Shown: positions 1 to 7,425, counted from the first letter of the stretch. The stretch: 64,000 nucleotides of DNA from an endosymbiont of unidentified scaly snail isolate Monju (GCF_000801295.1 NZ_AP012978.1:2339001-2403000); one strand, 5' to 3'. Notes: generated from the sequence alone by a model not told the origin. A program made the numbers and translations.

Positions 1-1541
1 TAATACGTTTGAGTATCCAGAAAACTCTCCGGCATTACTATACCGATCTTCCCGCCTGGTGCGATCCACTGAAGGCATCGTTCAAAAAATAGCATTTCAG
101 GTGGGACGCCTTCAGTATTTCTTTCACCAGTTGAAATATACTCGCCGCTTCTGGTGGACCAGCGAATGCCAGTCGTGAAATTATCCAGTACGTGTGGATC
201 TGTAATTCGCCCCTCTCCGACTCCGGCAAATGGTGGGTTGGTCAAAATAACGGTTGGTTTTCCAAGGCCACAACGTGCAACTACCCGTTCATTTAAATCA
301 GCCACCGGACCCAAAGAATCACCCTGGATCATTCCGGCATGACCATCACCATTCAAGATCATCGCTGTTTTGGCGATTTTGACCAGACGCTTACTAATCT
401 CAACCATAAAGAGATTGGTGCGGTGCTTATCCAATTGCCTTTGCTTAGATATGTCGGTTGCACTGGAATGTAGAATCTTTTTTCTAACGTGTCGCATGGC
501 GCCCGTTAGAAAGCCGCCCGAACCGCCGGCCGGATCAAGGATGATGTCTTGATATTCCGGGTCCACGGCTTGGCAGAGAAAATCTACAACGAGGCGGTTT
601 GTAAAAAATTGGCCTCTTTTCTTTTTTAAGTACGTTGCAGTGTATTGCTCATACGCGTGCCCCATTATATCCCAGTCATCTGGCGCATGCAGATCGCTTA
701 ACAAGCGATAACGCTGTAGTTCAATAACCACATCGCAAATGGCCCGCGGGCCAACTGAAATTTTCTCATGCTCGGAAAATACGTCTCTGTTTTCTGATAC
801 GACTTCCGCAAACAAACTATGAATGCGTGAGGCAACGGCATTTCGCCCTTCCTCTGTCTTGTATTCTTCTGGCGTGCAGTAAAATTCACAGTATTCGCCA
901 GACTTTTCCTCGTCCATAGCCTTCGCGAGAATCAGACGAACCATATCCATGGTGAGATCATCTTCATCGCCATCCACACCACGACCATGCAATTTGTTAT
1001 GGCACTGTCGCAACAATCCTTTGATATCTTTTGGACGTTTTAACTCCGCTTTCTTTCTCCGGCCAAGCGCATCCCATGCCTCTCCCTTTCTAGGGATGCC
1101 TGTCCAGTCAATTAGATCGTTCGTTGGTGAGAACAGGCGGCGATAATATTGTGGGGCCTCGCCGTTGTACCAAACTCCACCTTCTGCACTTGTGTTGTAA
1201 ATATATGAGACAAGCTGGTTATAGCCGCTGGTAATGTTTGGTGCTTTACATTCGACAACCAATGCGATCGCACCTTGATTTCTATCTTTTTTTGCTTTGG
1301 CATTTCGATAGACAACTATGTCAGCTCGAACTGGATTGCCCGACTTGTCTTTTAGTTCTTTGCTTCCATAATAGATTGGAACTTCTCTGGCAAGCACGTT
1401 CTTCGGGTACTGGCATTCAAAATGAAGTACTCGGATGTACTGCTGACGTACAAACTCCTCGGGAGTGGGATCAAGCTCTATACCTTCCAAAAAATCTACG
1501 ATTTTTCCGTTCTCGTTTTTGGTTACTTCAAAGTTGCTCAT
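1..1541 (-). CDS. Nuclease-N6-adenine methylase fusion (type I/IIG-like restriction-modification), integron cassette, partial
   Basis: The ATG is at 1541 and the frame is still open at the window edge, so about 513 residues are seen and the C-terminus is missing. The first ~130 residues look like an HsdR-type PD-(D/E)XK nuclease: Asp74 in RADIVVY and Glu97-Cys-Lys99 in VVECKAPN. The rest is an N6-adenine methylase with SAM motif LDPAGGSGGF near residue 335 (bases 512-541) and catalytic NPPF near residue 435 (bases 228-239). A nuclease and methylase in one chain is typical of type IIG or BREX/type I-like modification enzymes; a specificity domain, if present, would lie beyond base 1. It sits as a cassette behind an attC-like site and is AT-richer than the chromosome after 4640. 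The family call is firm; its role as a self-contained restriction system is inferred. Confidence 0.82.
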   Translation of the reverse strand, partial: MSNFEVTKNENGKIVDFLEGIELDPTPEEFVRQQYIRVLHFECQYPKNVLAREVPIYYGSKELKDKSGNPVRADIVVYRNAKAKKDRNQGAIALVVECKAPNITSGYNQLVSYIYNTSAEGGVWYNGEAPQYYRRLFSPTNDLIDWTGIPRKGEAWDALGRRKKAELKRPKDIKGLLRQCHNKLHGRGVDGDEDDLTMDMVRLILAKAMDEEKSGEYCEFYCTPEEYKTEEGRNAVASRIHSLFAEVVSENRDVFSEHEKISVGPRAICDVVIELQRYRLLSDLHAPDDWDIMGHAYEQYTATYLKKKRGQFFTNRLVVDFLCQAVDPEYQDIILDPAGGSGGFLTGAMRHVRKKILHSSATDISKQRQLDKHRTNLFMVEISKRLVKIAKTAMILNGDGHAGMIQGDSLGPVADLNERVVARCGLGKPTVILTNPPFAGVGEGRITDPHVLDNFTTGIRWSTRSGEYISTGERNTEGVPPEMLFFERCLQWIAPGGKIGIVMPESFLDTQTY

Positions 1542-1581
1542 TCTTTCTCTCAAAGATAGGTAGAAGCGTCAATGTTGAGAC

Positions 1582-1663
1582 GCATCACGCCGCAAATCAC
1601 CGGCGCTAAAAAGCAGAGCGCAGCGGCGCTTTTTGGCGTCCGAGTGGATTTGCCTTGTTAGGC
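1582..1663 (-). other. attC recombination site (degenerate R' box)
   Basis: Read on the minus strand, the R'' core GCCTAAC (1657-1663) overlaps the stop codon of the preceding cassette gene. An imperfect inverted repeat follows: GCAAATC pairs with GATTTGC, and an inner pair surrounds CGCCAAAAAGC/GCTTTTTAGCGC. At the place expected for the R' core GTTAGGC the sequence is GTGATGC (1582-1588). The length (82 bp) matches the neighbouring attC at 2854-2934. The lost GTT triplet suggests this site is no longer recombined efficiently. Confidence 0.75.
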
Positions 1664-2844
1664 ATATCTCTCAGGATACACCAATTTTAATGACCTAGTA
1701 ATTTCTTCCGTTTCATGCCCTTCAATTGAATCCAAGTATGCATGAAAACTATCCCAGTCATTAGCTGACAATGTTTTTGTGCCATATGATGCTAAACCTT
1801 TGGCATCTGGATCATCACACCAAGTTTTCATGGCTCTATCGATGAAAATTGCATTACAATATGGTCCAAATACAGAAATACACTCTGTGTCATAGAAAAG
1901 GCCTGCTAATTTTCTTTTAGCATTATCTGGATTTGTATATGCCCCGTTTTTAACCATCTTTCTTAACACGGCGAATAGCTCGCAAGAAACTTTAACATTT
2001 GGAATGTTGGCAAAATACTCCGATGATAAGAACTCACTTACTCTTTTCAGGCGGAGCTCAATCTCCATAGTATTCGAATCGTAGTGCAATAATGTCTCAA
2101 CGTATGACGCATCTATAGGGGAATGCAAATAATTCATGAAATCCTCAGAAACAGAAGCCACCATCTTTAGATATTGCTCCATAAGTGATCGCCCGTAGCC
2201 TCTTGCTTCTTCAGCTACATCCTCCTGGAAAGAGGTGGTCAATTTTGCCCAGTCAGGGAACAAACCTACTAATGCAGCAATAGCATCTGATTTGCCTTGC
2301 CTCATTGCCTCTAAGTCGCCTAATATTGGGCGAAGATCGATCCAGAAATAATCATCCCACTTATGGATATTTTCATGAAATGCATCTCTTTCATTTATTT
2401 CTATAGCGCTAGAGGCTTGATTGCGAAATGCATCAAATGATTCAACCAATTGGTTTTGTTTTATTTCATATGACTGTCTGAATTTATGACCACGAGCAGT
2501 TTGTTTTATAAACCTATATAGTTCTTCTTGTTGTTCATGGCGCCATAGATGGGTTTCGTCTGTATGTACCGATGAGTAGGGGCAAACCAAAAGTTGCCTT
2601 GCTGCCAATTCCTTTATTCTTTCCGCTGCTTCTACAAAAACTCTTTCTTGCCGCCTAAAAGCATGCGACAGAAAGAACTGATCTAAATAAATTATTTCTT
2701 TTTTTAGTTCTGGAAGCGGAAATCTAAACCACTCGCCACACAAGTCACATCCCCTATTTAGTAAATTGCCACCCTGACGTTACCATAATGCCCAACTTGG
2801 CCACACGATGGACACGGTTCATCTAATTTATGGGTGATTAACAT
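1658..2844 (-). CDS. Zinc-ribbon/PIN-like cassette protein, frameshifted near its N-terminus
   Basis: The ATG at 2844 lies just after the attC core and opens 28 codons carrying a zinc-ribbon half, CPSCG, ending at TAA 2758-2760. The other half, CDLCG, is in the -1 frame at about 2740-2750 and runs on for ~360 codons to 1658; taken alone that part would begin at TTG 2743. A one-base shift around 2757-2766 therefore splits a protein of ~395 residues. The body starts IIYLDQFF, then CPYSSVHTDE about 45 residues later, and near the C-terminus SVFGPYCNAIFIDRAM. This spacing of Asp/Glu/Asp is what PIN-like RNases show, so a toxin or defence nuclease is possible but unproven. The stop TAA falls inside the attC R'' box, as is usual for cassettes. 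Confidence 0.6.
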
Positions 2845-2853
2845 TTATTGCAT

Positions 2854-2934
2854 GCCTAACGCCAGCCGTAACCGGCGCATTTGCAGTAAGCAAAGCGAAC
2901 GAAAAATGCGTCCGCGTTTACGGCCTTGTTAGGC
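2854..2934 (-). other. attC recombination site
   Basis: On the minus strand the 81-bp element begins with GCCTAAC (2928-2934) and ends with GTTAGGC (2854-2860), a perfect complementary pair of R''/R' core boxes. Between them are complementary arms, for example GGCCGTAAACGCG with the later CGGTTACGGC, and AATGCG/CGCATT around the loop. The stop codon of the protease gene upstream (TAA, 2929-2931) is inside R''. This is the standard layout of an integron cassette junction. Confidence 0.88.
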
Positions 2935-3744
2935 ATTTTTTAAGCCTGATTCGACTAGCCAGCTTGAAAATATTTCTGGGGTAATTATAAAGCCTTTGAT
3001 TAAAATACTCTTTTCCGAAAATACTTGCTCCCCATCATTTTGCATATTTTCCTGATTCTTTCCACCTGGTTGACCTTCATACACGATACCAGCCACATCA
3101 TAGAATTCTTCATGTTGTAGAATAATGATTCCTCCACTCATGCCGCTAAAAAAGAAACCGTGAGGTTCATCTAATTCACTAAACAAAGTGATTTTCGTTT
3201 CTCTAGCACCTAAACGGCTAACAACTTCTGCAGTTACATGTAAGCATGGAGCCGACACATATTTTCCTTGATGCTCTTTATGATCAGTGGGATACCCGAA
3301 TGCAGATCCGTATTTGTATTCATCCCATCGTGGTTCTATCCAATTATCGAGGTCTACTGGGCTTTTATGTTTTTTGCTTTCAATTAATTCCCAGTGAAAA
3401 TCCGTTATTGGGCCAATTACAATATCCACCTGTTCGCCTGAAAAATCCGTTCTTAGAGTACGAAAAATATCTTGGCGTTTTTTAGGGTTTTTGGGGTCAA
3501 TAGCCGAAAGCTGCAAAATAACTCGCTCTAGATGTAGAGTTAGTGTTTGCCAGCCATCATTGAGTTCTTTCCTCTTTTTATCGAGTTGTTTGACGACATG
3601 ATGACAAGTGACGGCGTATATGCGCTGTTGATATTTAACAAATGTAACAGTTGCATTATCTGTTTCTTCGTGACGCCCCTCATGCATTGACGATGAATGA
3701 AAAAATGCAGGGAGGCAAAATTCACAACCGTTCTTTTCTTCCAT
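2929..3744 (-). CDS. Trypsin-like serine peptidase, integron cassette
   Basis: A 271-residue protein with a chymotrypsin/trypsin-fold triad: His in AVTCHHVV (about residue 47), Asp in VDIVIG (about residue 105) and Ser in the oxyanion motif GMSGG (about residue 203). The N-terminus has a small CEFC motif and no signal peptide, so it is probably cytoplasmic. Cytoplasmic trypsin-like domains are common effectors in bacterial conflict and anti-phage systems, but no partner domain is visible here. It is the cassette nearest the outer core site at 3761, the position usually best expressed from an integron promoter. The ATG at 3744 is chosen because an ATG at 3755 is in another frame. The peptidase fold is well supported; substrate and role are unknown. 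Confidence 0.7.
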   Translation of the reverse strand: MEEKNGCEFCLPAFFHSSSMHEGRHEETDNATVTFVKYQQRIYAVTCHHVVKQLDKKRKELNDGWQTLTLHLERVILQLSAIDPKNPKKRQDIFRTLRTDFSGEQVDIVIGPITDFHWELIESKKHKSPVDLDNWIEPRWDEYKYGSAFGYPTDHKEHQGKYVSAPCLHVTAEVVSRLGARETKITLFSELDEPHGFFFSGMSGGIIILQHEEFYDVAGIVYEGQPGGKNQENMQNDGEQVFSEKSILIKGFIITPEIFSSWLVESGLKNA

Positions 3745-3760
3745 ACGGGTTCCATTATGT

Positions 3761-3767
3761 GCCTAAC
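3761..3767 (-). other. Outer integron core site (attI or attC R' box)
   Basis: On the minus strand GTTAGGC stands 16 bases ahead of the protease start, where the first cassette of an integron joins attI or a lost upstream cassette. The bases beyond it (GTCTAAGACACT) do not form an attC hairpin, so attI or a truncated junction is more likely. Confidence 0.5.
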
Positions 3768-3770
3768 AGT

Positions 3771-4277
3771 GTCTTAGACGGAATCCCGGTACATCTGGAT
3801 AGACTGAATCCCGGTCCATCGTGATAGGCGGAATCGTCATATGACGGCTCTGCCCTGGCCTGTCAGGCCACCCTTGAGACTCTGTCCTGTTCGCCTTGGA
3901 CCGATTATTCCAGTCACCATCGCTCTCCACCAACTCGGCACCGATGGCCGTTTGGGCAGACTGAACCTGCCTTCATCAGCGCCATTTGAGCGGAAAACCC
4001 GGCCTGATGGCGACAGATCGGGGCAGATTTGACGCCGAAACGCCACCCCGAGACTAGCCCAGGCTCGATCTGAACACAATTCCCTTCCCCGATCAGGGGA
4101 TTCCTGCCACATTCCGTGATTTCAGGCACCACGAGGCACCAACCCTTTTCCAAGGCGCGACAAATACGGACGCTGCCTCCGTCGTGATAGACGGCTTCGG
4201 CCTATCACGGGTGGACATTGGCGATTGTGCGTTCCGTGTTGACTCTCTATCTCGGAGTAAGGAAACAGGATAATGGC
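3771..4277. repeat. Gene-poor stretch with short direct repeats, possible insertion-sequence remnant
   Basis: No convincing gene is seen. Between 3777 and 3837 a motif like GACNGAATCCCGGTNCATC occurs twice at about 26-bp spacing, with a third shorter relative (GGCGGAATCGTC). The phrase TCCRTCGTGATAGRCGG occurs near 3815 and again near 4178, and the second copy is part of a small palindrome with arms GTGATAG/CTATCAC (about 4182-4205). Repeats of this sort are seen at ends of insertion sequences, but no transposase is recognisable. The stretch separates the cassette array from the integrase remnant. Confidence 0.35.
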
Positions 4278-4457
4278 ATGGATGCCGACGACCAACAGGA
4301 AGGCATCCGCAGGTTTTGGAGGGGCTACCTCGCCCATCTGAAGACACAGAGGGTGCAGTCCAGGCAGTTCCCCTGGTATCGCCTGCGCGCCCGGCAATAC
4401 ATCGAGGCATCGGATATGCCTCTGCGGCAGCACGCTGTGGCACAGGTCAACGCCTGA
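4278..4457 (+). pseudogene. intI: Integron integrase (IntI-like) N-terminal remnant
   Basis: ATG 4278 has AAGGAAACAGG just upstream. The 59 residues contain IRRFWRGYL, then FPWYRLRARQYIEA and LRQHAVAQVNA, resembling the SAM-like N-terminal core-binding domain of the long environmental integron integrases (FW..Y...L....V.....WY..RA..YI.A....L..H....V.AYL). Translation stops right after this and no catalytic Arg-His-Arg-Tyr segment follows up to 4640. Its direction, divergent from the minus-strand cassettes, is what an integron needs. The similarity is recalled, not computed. The 186 bases after the stop, up to 4643, hold nothing recognisable. Confidence 0.5.
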
Positions 4458-4643
4458 CACGAACACCTGTGTAAGCAGATTTACGCATGAGCGGGGATTT
4501 CAGAATTTCCCTAATCCGCCAAAGGTAAGCCCACAAAAGCAGTCGCCCACCGCAAGCCTCAACCCATCTCTACGATCCAGAGCCTATGGTCGATGTCGAG
4601 CTGCCGGAGCCTGAGGCCTCATGGGCACTCTCCGCTTAACCTG

Positions 4644-5069
4644 TTACTGCAACCGATACCCCGCATGACAGGCCGTGCACTGCGCCATCACGTCGGCCAG
4701 GGCGCGCAGGGCCGTCGCCGGGTCGCCGCGCACTTCGGCATCGCGTGCGGCCTGGGCGAACCGGCTGGCGGCCCGGTGCATGGCGATGCCGGCCTGGCGC
4801 ATGCCCTCGGGCATGAAAGGCGCCATGTGGGCGGCACCGTGCATCTGCATGGCACTCATGCCCAGGCCCCCTTCGGCCAGCTCGGCGGCGCCCTCGTAAT
4901 CGGCCTGTCCGAGCCGGGTGACGATACTGCGCAGGGTCTCCAGGTGGTCGCGCATGTTGTGCAGCATGTGTTCCCGCATCATGGGCGGCAGCTCCACCAG
5001 GACACGACCGTCCTCTGCAACGGCAGACAGCGGCAACAGGCACAGCAGGATCAGCTTCGTCCGTTTCAT
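4644..5069 (-). CDS. Periplasmic c-type cytochrome (c'/c556-like)
   Basis: A 141-residue protein starting at ATG 5069. Residues 1-18 form a Sec signal peptide (MKRTK, then a Leu-rich core, then AVAED). The single haem motif CTACH is almost at the C-terminus, followed by AGYRLQ, as in cytochrome c' and c556, where a four-helix bundle precedes a C-terminal CXXCH. The body is Met-rich (MSAMQMHGAAHMAPFM), giving candidate axial ligands. It probably acts as a small periplasmic electron carrier or gas-binding haem protein. The longer frame up to 5207 runs into repeat DNA, so the later ATG is preferred. It stands alone, next to repeats on one side and the integron flank on the other. Confidence 0.72.
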   Translation of the reverse strand: MKRTKLILLCLLPLSAVAEDGRVLVELPPMMREHMLHNMRDHLETLRSIVTRLGQADYEGAAELAEGGLGMSAMQMHGAAHMAPFMPEGMRQAGIAMHRAASRFAQAARDAEVRGDPATALRALADVMAQCTACHAGYRLQ

Positions 5070-5150
5070 GGTCTTCTCCAGGTCAATCGCTATCTTGCCC
5101 TCGGCACGCTGCGCTGACCAGCGCTGCACCAACCCGATTCCCGGGCGGGA

Positions 5151-5322
5151 GCCGAATGTTCGCGACGGGGACGTCACTCCCACAGGGTCTGTAGGAGGCC
5201 CGTCCACGGGCCGAATGTTCGCGGCGGGGACGCCGCTCCTGCCACAGGAGGCTCGTCCACGGGCCGAATGTTCGCGACGAGGACGTCGCTCCTACCGTAC
5301 GAGGCTCGTCCACGGGCCGAAC
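5151..5322. repeat. Three tandem copies of a dispersed palindromic repeat
   Basis: The unit GCCGAATGTTCGCG, then a GGACG-rich palindrome and CTCC, occurs at 5151, 5210 and 5263 (period 59 then 53 bp), each followed by GAGGC(C/T)CGTCCACGGGCC. The same two palindromes, inverted, recur at 25062-25145 and 31384-31430. This is a REP/BIME-like family. It fills most of the 328 bases between the cytochrome and speE. Confidence 0.75.
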
Positions 5323-5397
5323 GGTTTGAACTTTTGCCCTGTTGCACCCCCAGCAGTCGCTCGCTATGGTGCGCGAAACGCAACCGGAGGTAGGTTC

Positions 5398-6258
5398 ATG
5401 GCGCTTGACAAAAACTGGTTCACCGAGATCGAGGAAGAGATCCAGTCGGCCTTTTCGCTGAAGGTCCGCAAGAAGCTCCACGAAGAGCAGTCCGCCTTCC
5501 AGAAGATCGAGGTCTACGAGACCGAAGGCTTCGGGCACCTGCTGGTGATCGACGGCTTCACCATGGTGAGCACCCGTGACAATTTCCTCTACCACGAGAT
5601 GATGACCCACCCGGTGCTGTTCACCCATCCCGATCCGAAGCGGGTGGCCATCATCGGCGGCGGCGACTGCGGTTCGCTGCGCGAGGTACTGCGTCACCCG
5701 GGGGTCGAGCATTGCGTGCAGATCGATATCGACGAGCGGGTGACCCGGGTCTCCGAGCAGTTCTTTCCCGAGCTGTGCGAGGCCAACGACGACCCGCGCG
5801 CCGAGCTGCTGTTCATCGACGGCATCCAGTGGATGAAGGATGCCGAGCCGAACTCGCTGGACGTGATCATCGTCGATTCCACCGATCCCATAGGCCCCGG
5901 CGAGGTGCTGTTCTCCACCGAGTTCTACGCCGCCTGTCATCGCGCCCTGGGCGAGGACGGTCTGATCGTGCAGCAGAGCGAGTCGCCGCTGGCGCATCTG
6001 CCCATCCTCGAGCGCATGTACCGCAGCTACCGGGCCGCGGGCTTCCGCGCGGTGCAGACCCTGTTCTTCCCGCAGCCCATCTATCCCACCGGCTGGTGGT
6101 CGGCCACCATCGGCGGCAAGGCCGACAGCTTGCCCGGGTTCCGCGAGGCGGACGCCCGTGACAAGCCCTTTGCCACCCGCTATTACAATGCGGAGATCCA
6201 TCGCGCGGCCTTCGCTCAGCCCGAGTTCTTCCGCGAGGCAGTCGCAAGCTGGCGATGA
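5398..6258 (+). CDS. speE: Polyamine aminopropyltransferase (spermidine synthase)
   Basis: Transfers an aminopropyl group from decarboxylated S-adenosylmethionine to putrescine, making spermidine in the cytoplasm. The 286-residue length is normal. The SAM-binding loop reads IIGGGDCGSLREVLRH (about residues 83-98, where most relatives have GGGDGG), followed by the acidic QIDIDERV; the catalytic and putrescine loop is IIVDSTDPIGPG near residue 160. ATG 5398 is preceded by GGAGG at a good distance; the longer in-frame reading upstream runs through repeat DNA and is discarded. The stop overlaps the start of the next gene (ATGA), so the two are translationally coupled. Confidence 0.95.
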   Translation: MALDKNWFTEIEEEIQSAFSLKVRKKLHEEQSAFQKIEVYETEGFGHLLVIDGFTMVSTRDNFLYHEMMTHPVLFTHPDPKRVAIIGGGDCGSLREVLRHPGVEHCVQIDIDERVTRVSEQFFPELCEANDDPRAELLFIDGIQWMKDAEPNSLDVIIVDSTDPIGPGEVLFSTEFYAACHRALGEDGLIVQQSESPLAHLPILERMYRSYRAAGFRAVQTLFFPQPIYPTGWWSATIGGKADSLPGFREADARDKPFATRYYNAEIHRAAFAQPEFFREAVASWR

Positions 6259-6689
6259 ATACCCTGCTGGCCACCACCCTGCTCAACATGACCCTGATCA
6301 CCACTGTGGTGATCGTGCACTACGAGTTCCTGATCCGCACCTCCGACGCCATCCCACGCCTGTGCCGGCATCACCGCCCACGTATCCTGCTCGGCGTGCT
6401 GGCGGCACTGGTGGCGCACTCGGTGGAGATCTGGATCTTCGGCCTGGGCTACTGGTTCATGCATCACAGCGAGGGCTTCGGACACCTGCAGGGCAACTTC
6501 GACGGCTCGCTGCTGGACGCGGCCTACTTCTCCTTCACCACCTACAGCACCCTGGGCTTTGGCGACATCGAACCGATTGGGCTGTTGCGCTATACCGCCG
6601 GCATGGAGGCGCTCGCCGGCCTGGTGCTGATCACCTGGTCGGCCTCCTTCCTGTACGTGGAGATGCAGCGTTACTGGGACGAACGCTGA
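6255..6689 (+). CDS. Two-pore-helix potassium channel family protein
   Basis: A 144-residue membrane protein overlapping the speE stop by four bases. A first hydrophobic segment spans about residues 5-25, another about 45-70, and a third near the C-terminus (about 118-138). Before the last helix is a pore signature, FTTYSTLGFGD (about residues 95-105), matching the T-X-G-[YF]-G-D selectivity filter of ion channel (Ion_trans_2) proteins. No ligand-binding domain is attached. Coupling to speE may be incidental or may link polyamine and K+ homeostasis; that is inference. Its last 19 bases overlap the end of folA on the other strand. Confidence 0.75.
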   Translation: MNTLLATTLLNMTLITTVVIVHYEFLIRTSDAIPRLCRHHRPRILLGVLAALVAHSVEIWIFGLGYWFMHHSEGFGHLQGNFDGSLLDAAYFSFTTYSTLGFGDIEPIGLLRYTAGMEALAGLVLITWSASFLYVEMQRYWDER

Positions 6690-7177
6690 TAGGTGACGAA
6701 GTGATGGGGGATGGGGTTGCGCTCGTCCACCCGCCCCTCGATGCGTTCCACCTCGCGCCATTCGGCTGGATCGATGGCGGGAAAGAAGGCATCACCCTCG
6801 GGCTCGATATGTACCTCGGTGAGATACAGACGCGCCGCGCGCGGCAAGGCCTGGGCGTAGAGCTGGGCGCCACCGATCAGCATCAACTCGTCGACATCGC
6901 CGAACTGTTCGATGGCCTGGTCCAGCGAGGTCACCACGAAACCACCCTCGGCGCGGTAATCGGGATTGCGGCTGATCACCACGTGCGTACGGTGCGGCAG
7001 CAGGCCGGGCAGGGACTCCCAGGTACGGCGGCCCATGAGGATGGGCTTGCCCAGGGTGAGCCGCTTGAAATGCGCCAGGTCGGCGGGCAGGTGCCAGGGC
7101 AGGCGGTTGTCGATACCGATCACGCCATTATCGGCGACCGCGGCGATGATCGACAGCTTGGGAACGACGGCAGACAT
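6671..7177 (-). CDS. folA: Dihydrofolate reductase
   Basis: Reduces dihydrofolate to tetrahydrofolate with NADPH. The 168 residues have the family landmarks: IAAVADNGVIG at the N-terminus, LPWHLPADLAHFKRLT with the catalytic acidic residue, the NADPH-binding GRRTWESLPG, and IGGAQLYAQALP near residue 100. It lies just downstream of a hairpin and the small acidic gene, and close to thyA, the enzyme whose product it recycles. Confidence 0.95.
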   Translation of the reverse strand: MSAVVPKLSIIAAVADNGVIGIDNRLPWHLPADLAHFKRLTLGKPILMGRRTWESLPGLLPHRTHVVISRNPDYRAEGGFVVTSLDQAIEQFGDVDELMLIGGAQLYAQALPRAARLYLTEVHIEPEGDAFFPAIDPAEWREVERIEGRVDERNPIPHHFVTYQRSSQ

Positions 7178-7193
7178 GCCACCATCGTATCAA

Positions 7194-7220
7194 ACCCGTC
7201 CCGGTCCTTCCGGGACGGGT
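7194..7220 (-). terminator. Rho-independent terminator of the small acidic gene
   Basis: Perfect 11-bp arms ACCCGTCCCGG/CCGGGACGGGT enclose a 5-base loop. On the minus strand the stem is followed by TTTGAT, a short U tract. It lies between the stop of the 44-residue gene (7242) and the folA start (7177). Confidence 0.55.
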
Positions 7221-7241
7221 CTCCTCGTGCGCCTGTGACGT

Positions 7242-7376
7242 TCAGGCGGCCAGCTCTTCACAGAGTTCTTCTTCGGCCTCGATCAGCATCTCGATGATGA
7301 CTTCCATTTCGCGGCTGTTCTCTTCGGCCAGTTCGCGGATCTGCCCGCAGTCGATGGTGAGTGCCTCAGCGTTCAT
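7242..7376 (-). CDS. Small acidic protein, 44 residues, unknown function
   Basis: Starts at ATG 7376 with an excellent AGGAGG eight bases upstream, which makes it a credible small gene despite its size. The protein is strongly acidic: almost a third of it is Glu, ending in IEAEEELCEELAA. It contains two cysteines (DCGQ near residue 10 and LCE near residue 39) and would form one amphipathic helix. It has its own upstream inverted repeat and a downstream hairpin, so it looks like a monocistronic, regulated unit between thyA and folA. No family is recognised. A DNA mimic or a small regulator would fit the charge but is speculation. Confidence 0.6.
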   Translation of the reverse strand: MNAEALTIDCGQIRELAEENSREMEVIIEMLIEAEEELCEELAA

Positions 7377-7401
7377 GACGGTACCTCCTGTCAATGTGTG
7401 C

Positions 7402-7425
7402 ATTAGAAGATTAGTCTCTTCTGAT
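7402..7425. promoter_or_regulatory. Inverted repeat upstream of the small acidic gene
   Basis: Arms ATTAGAAGA (7402-7410) and TCTTCTGAT (7417-7425) pair with one mismatch around a 6-base spacer, 26 bases ahead of the ATG at 7376. An operator or a leader-RNA structure are both possible. A TTGACC sequence lies further upstream on the minus strand (7463-7468), but no good -10 box is seen at the right distance. Confidence 0.4.

Noticed and set aside
2750-2770. Programmed -1 frameshift in the zinc-ribbon cassette
   Set aside because: No X XXY YYZ slippery heptamer and no downstream stem were found.
3837-4153. Several overlapping 60-90 codon frames
   Set aside because: None has a ribosome site or a recognisable domain, and the base pattern is that of repeats.
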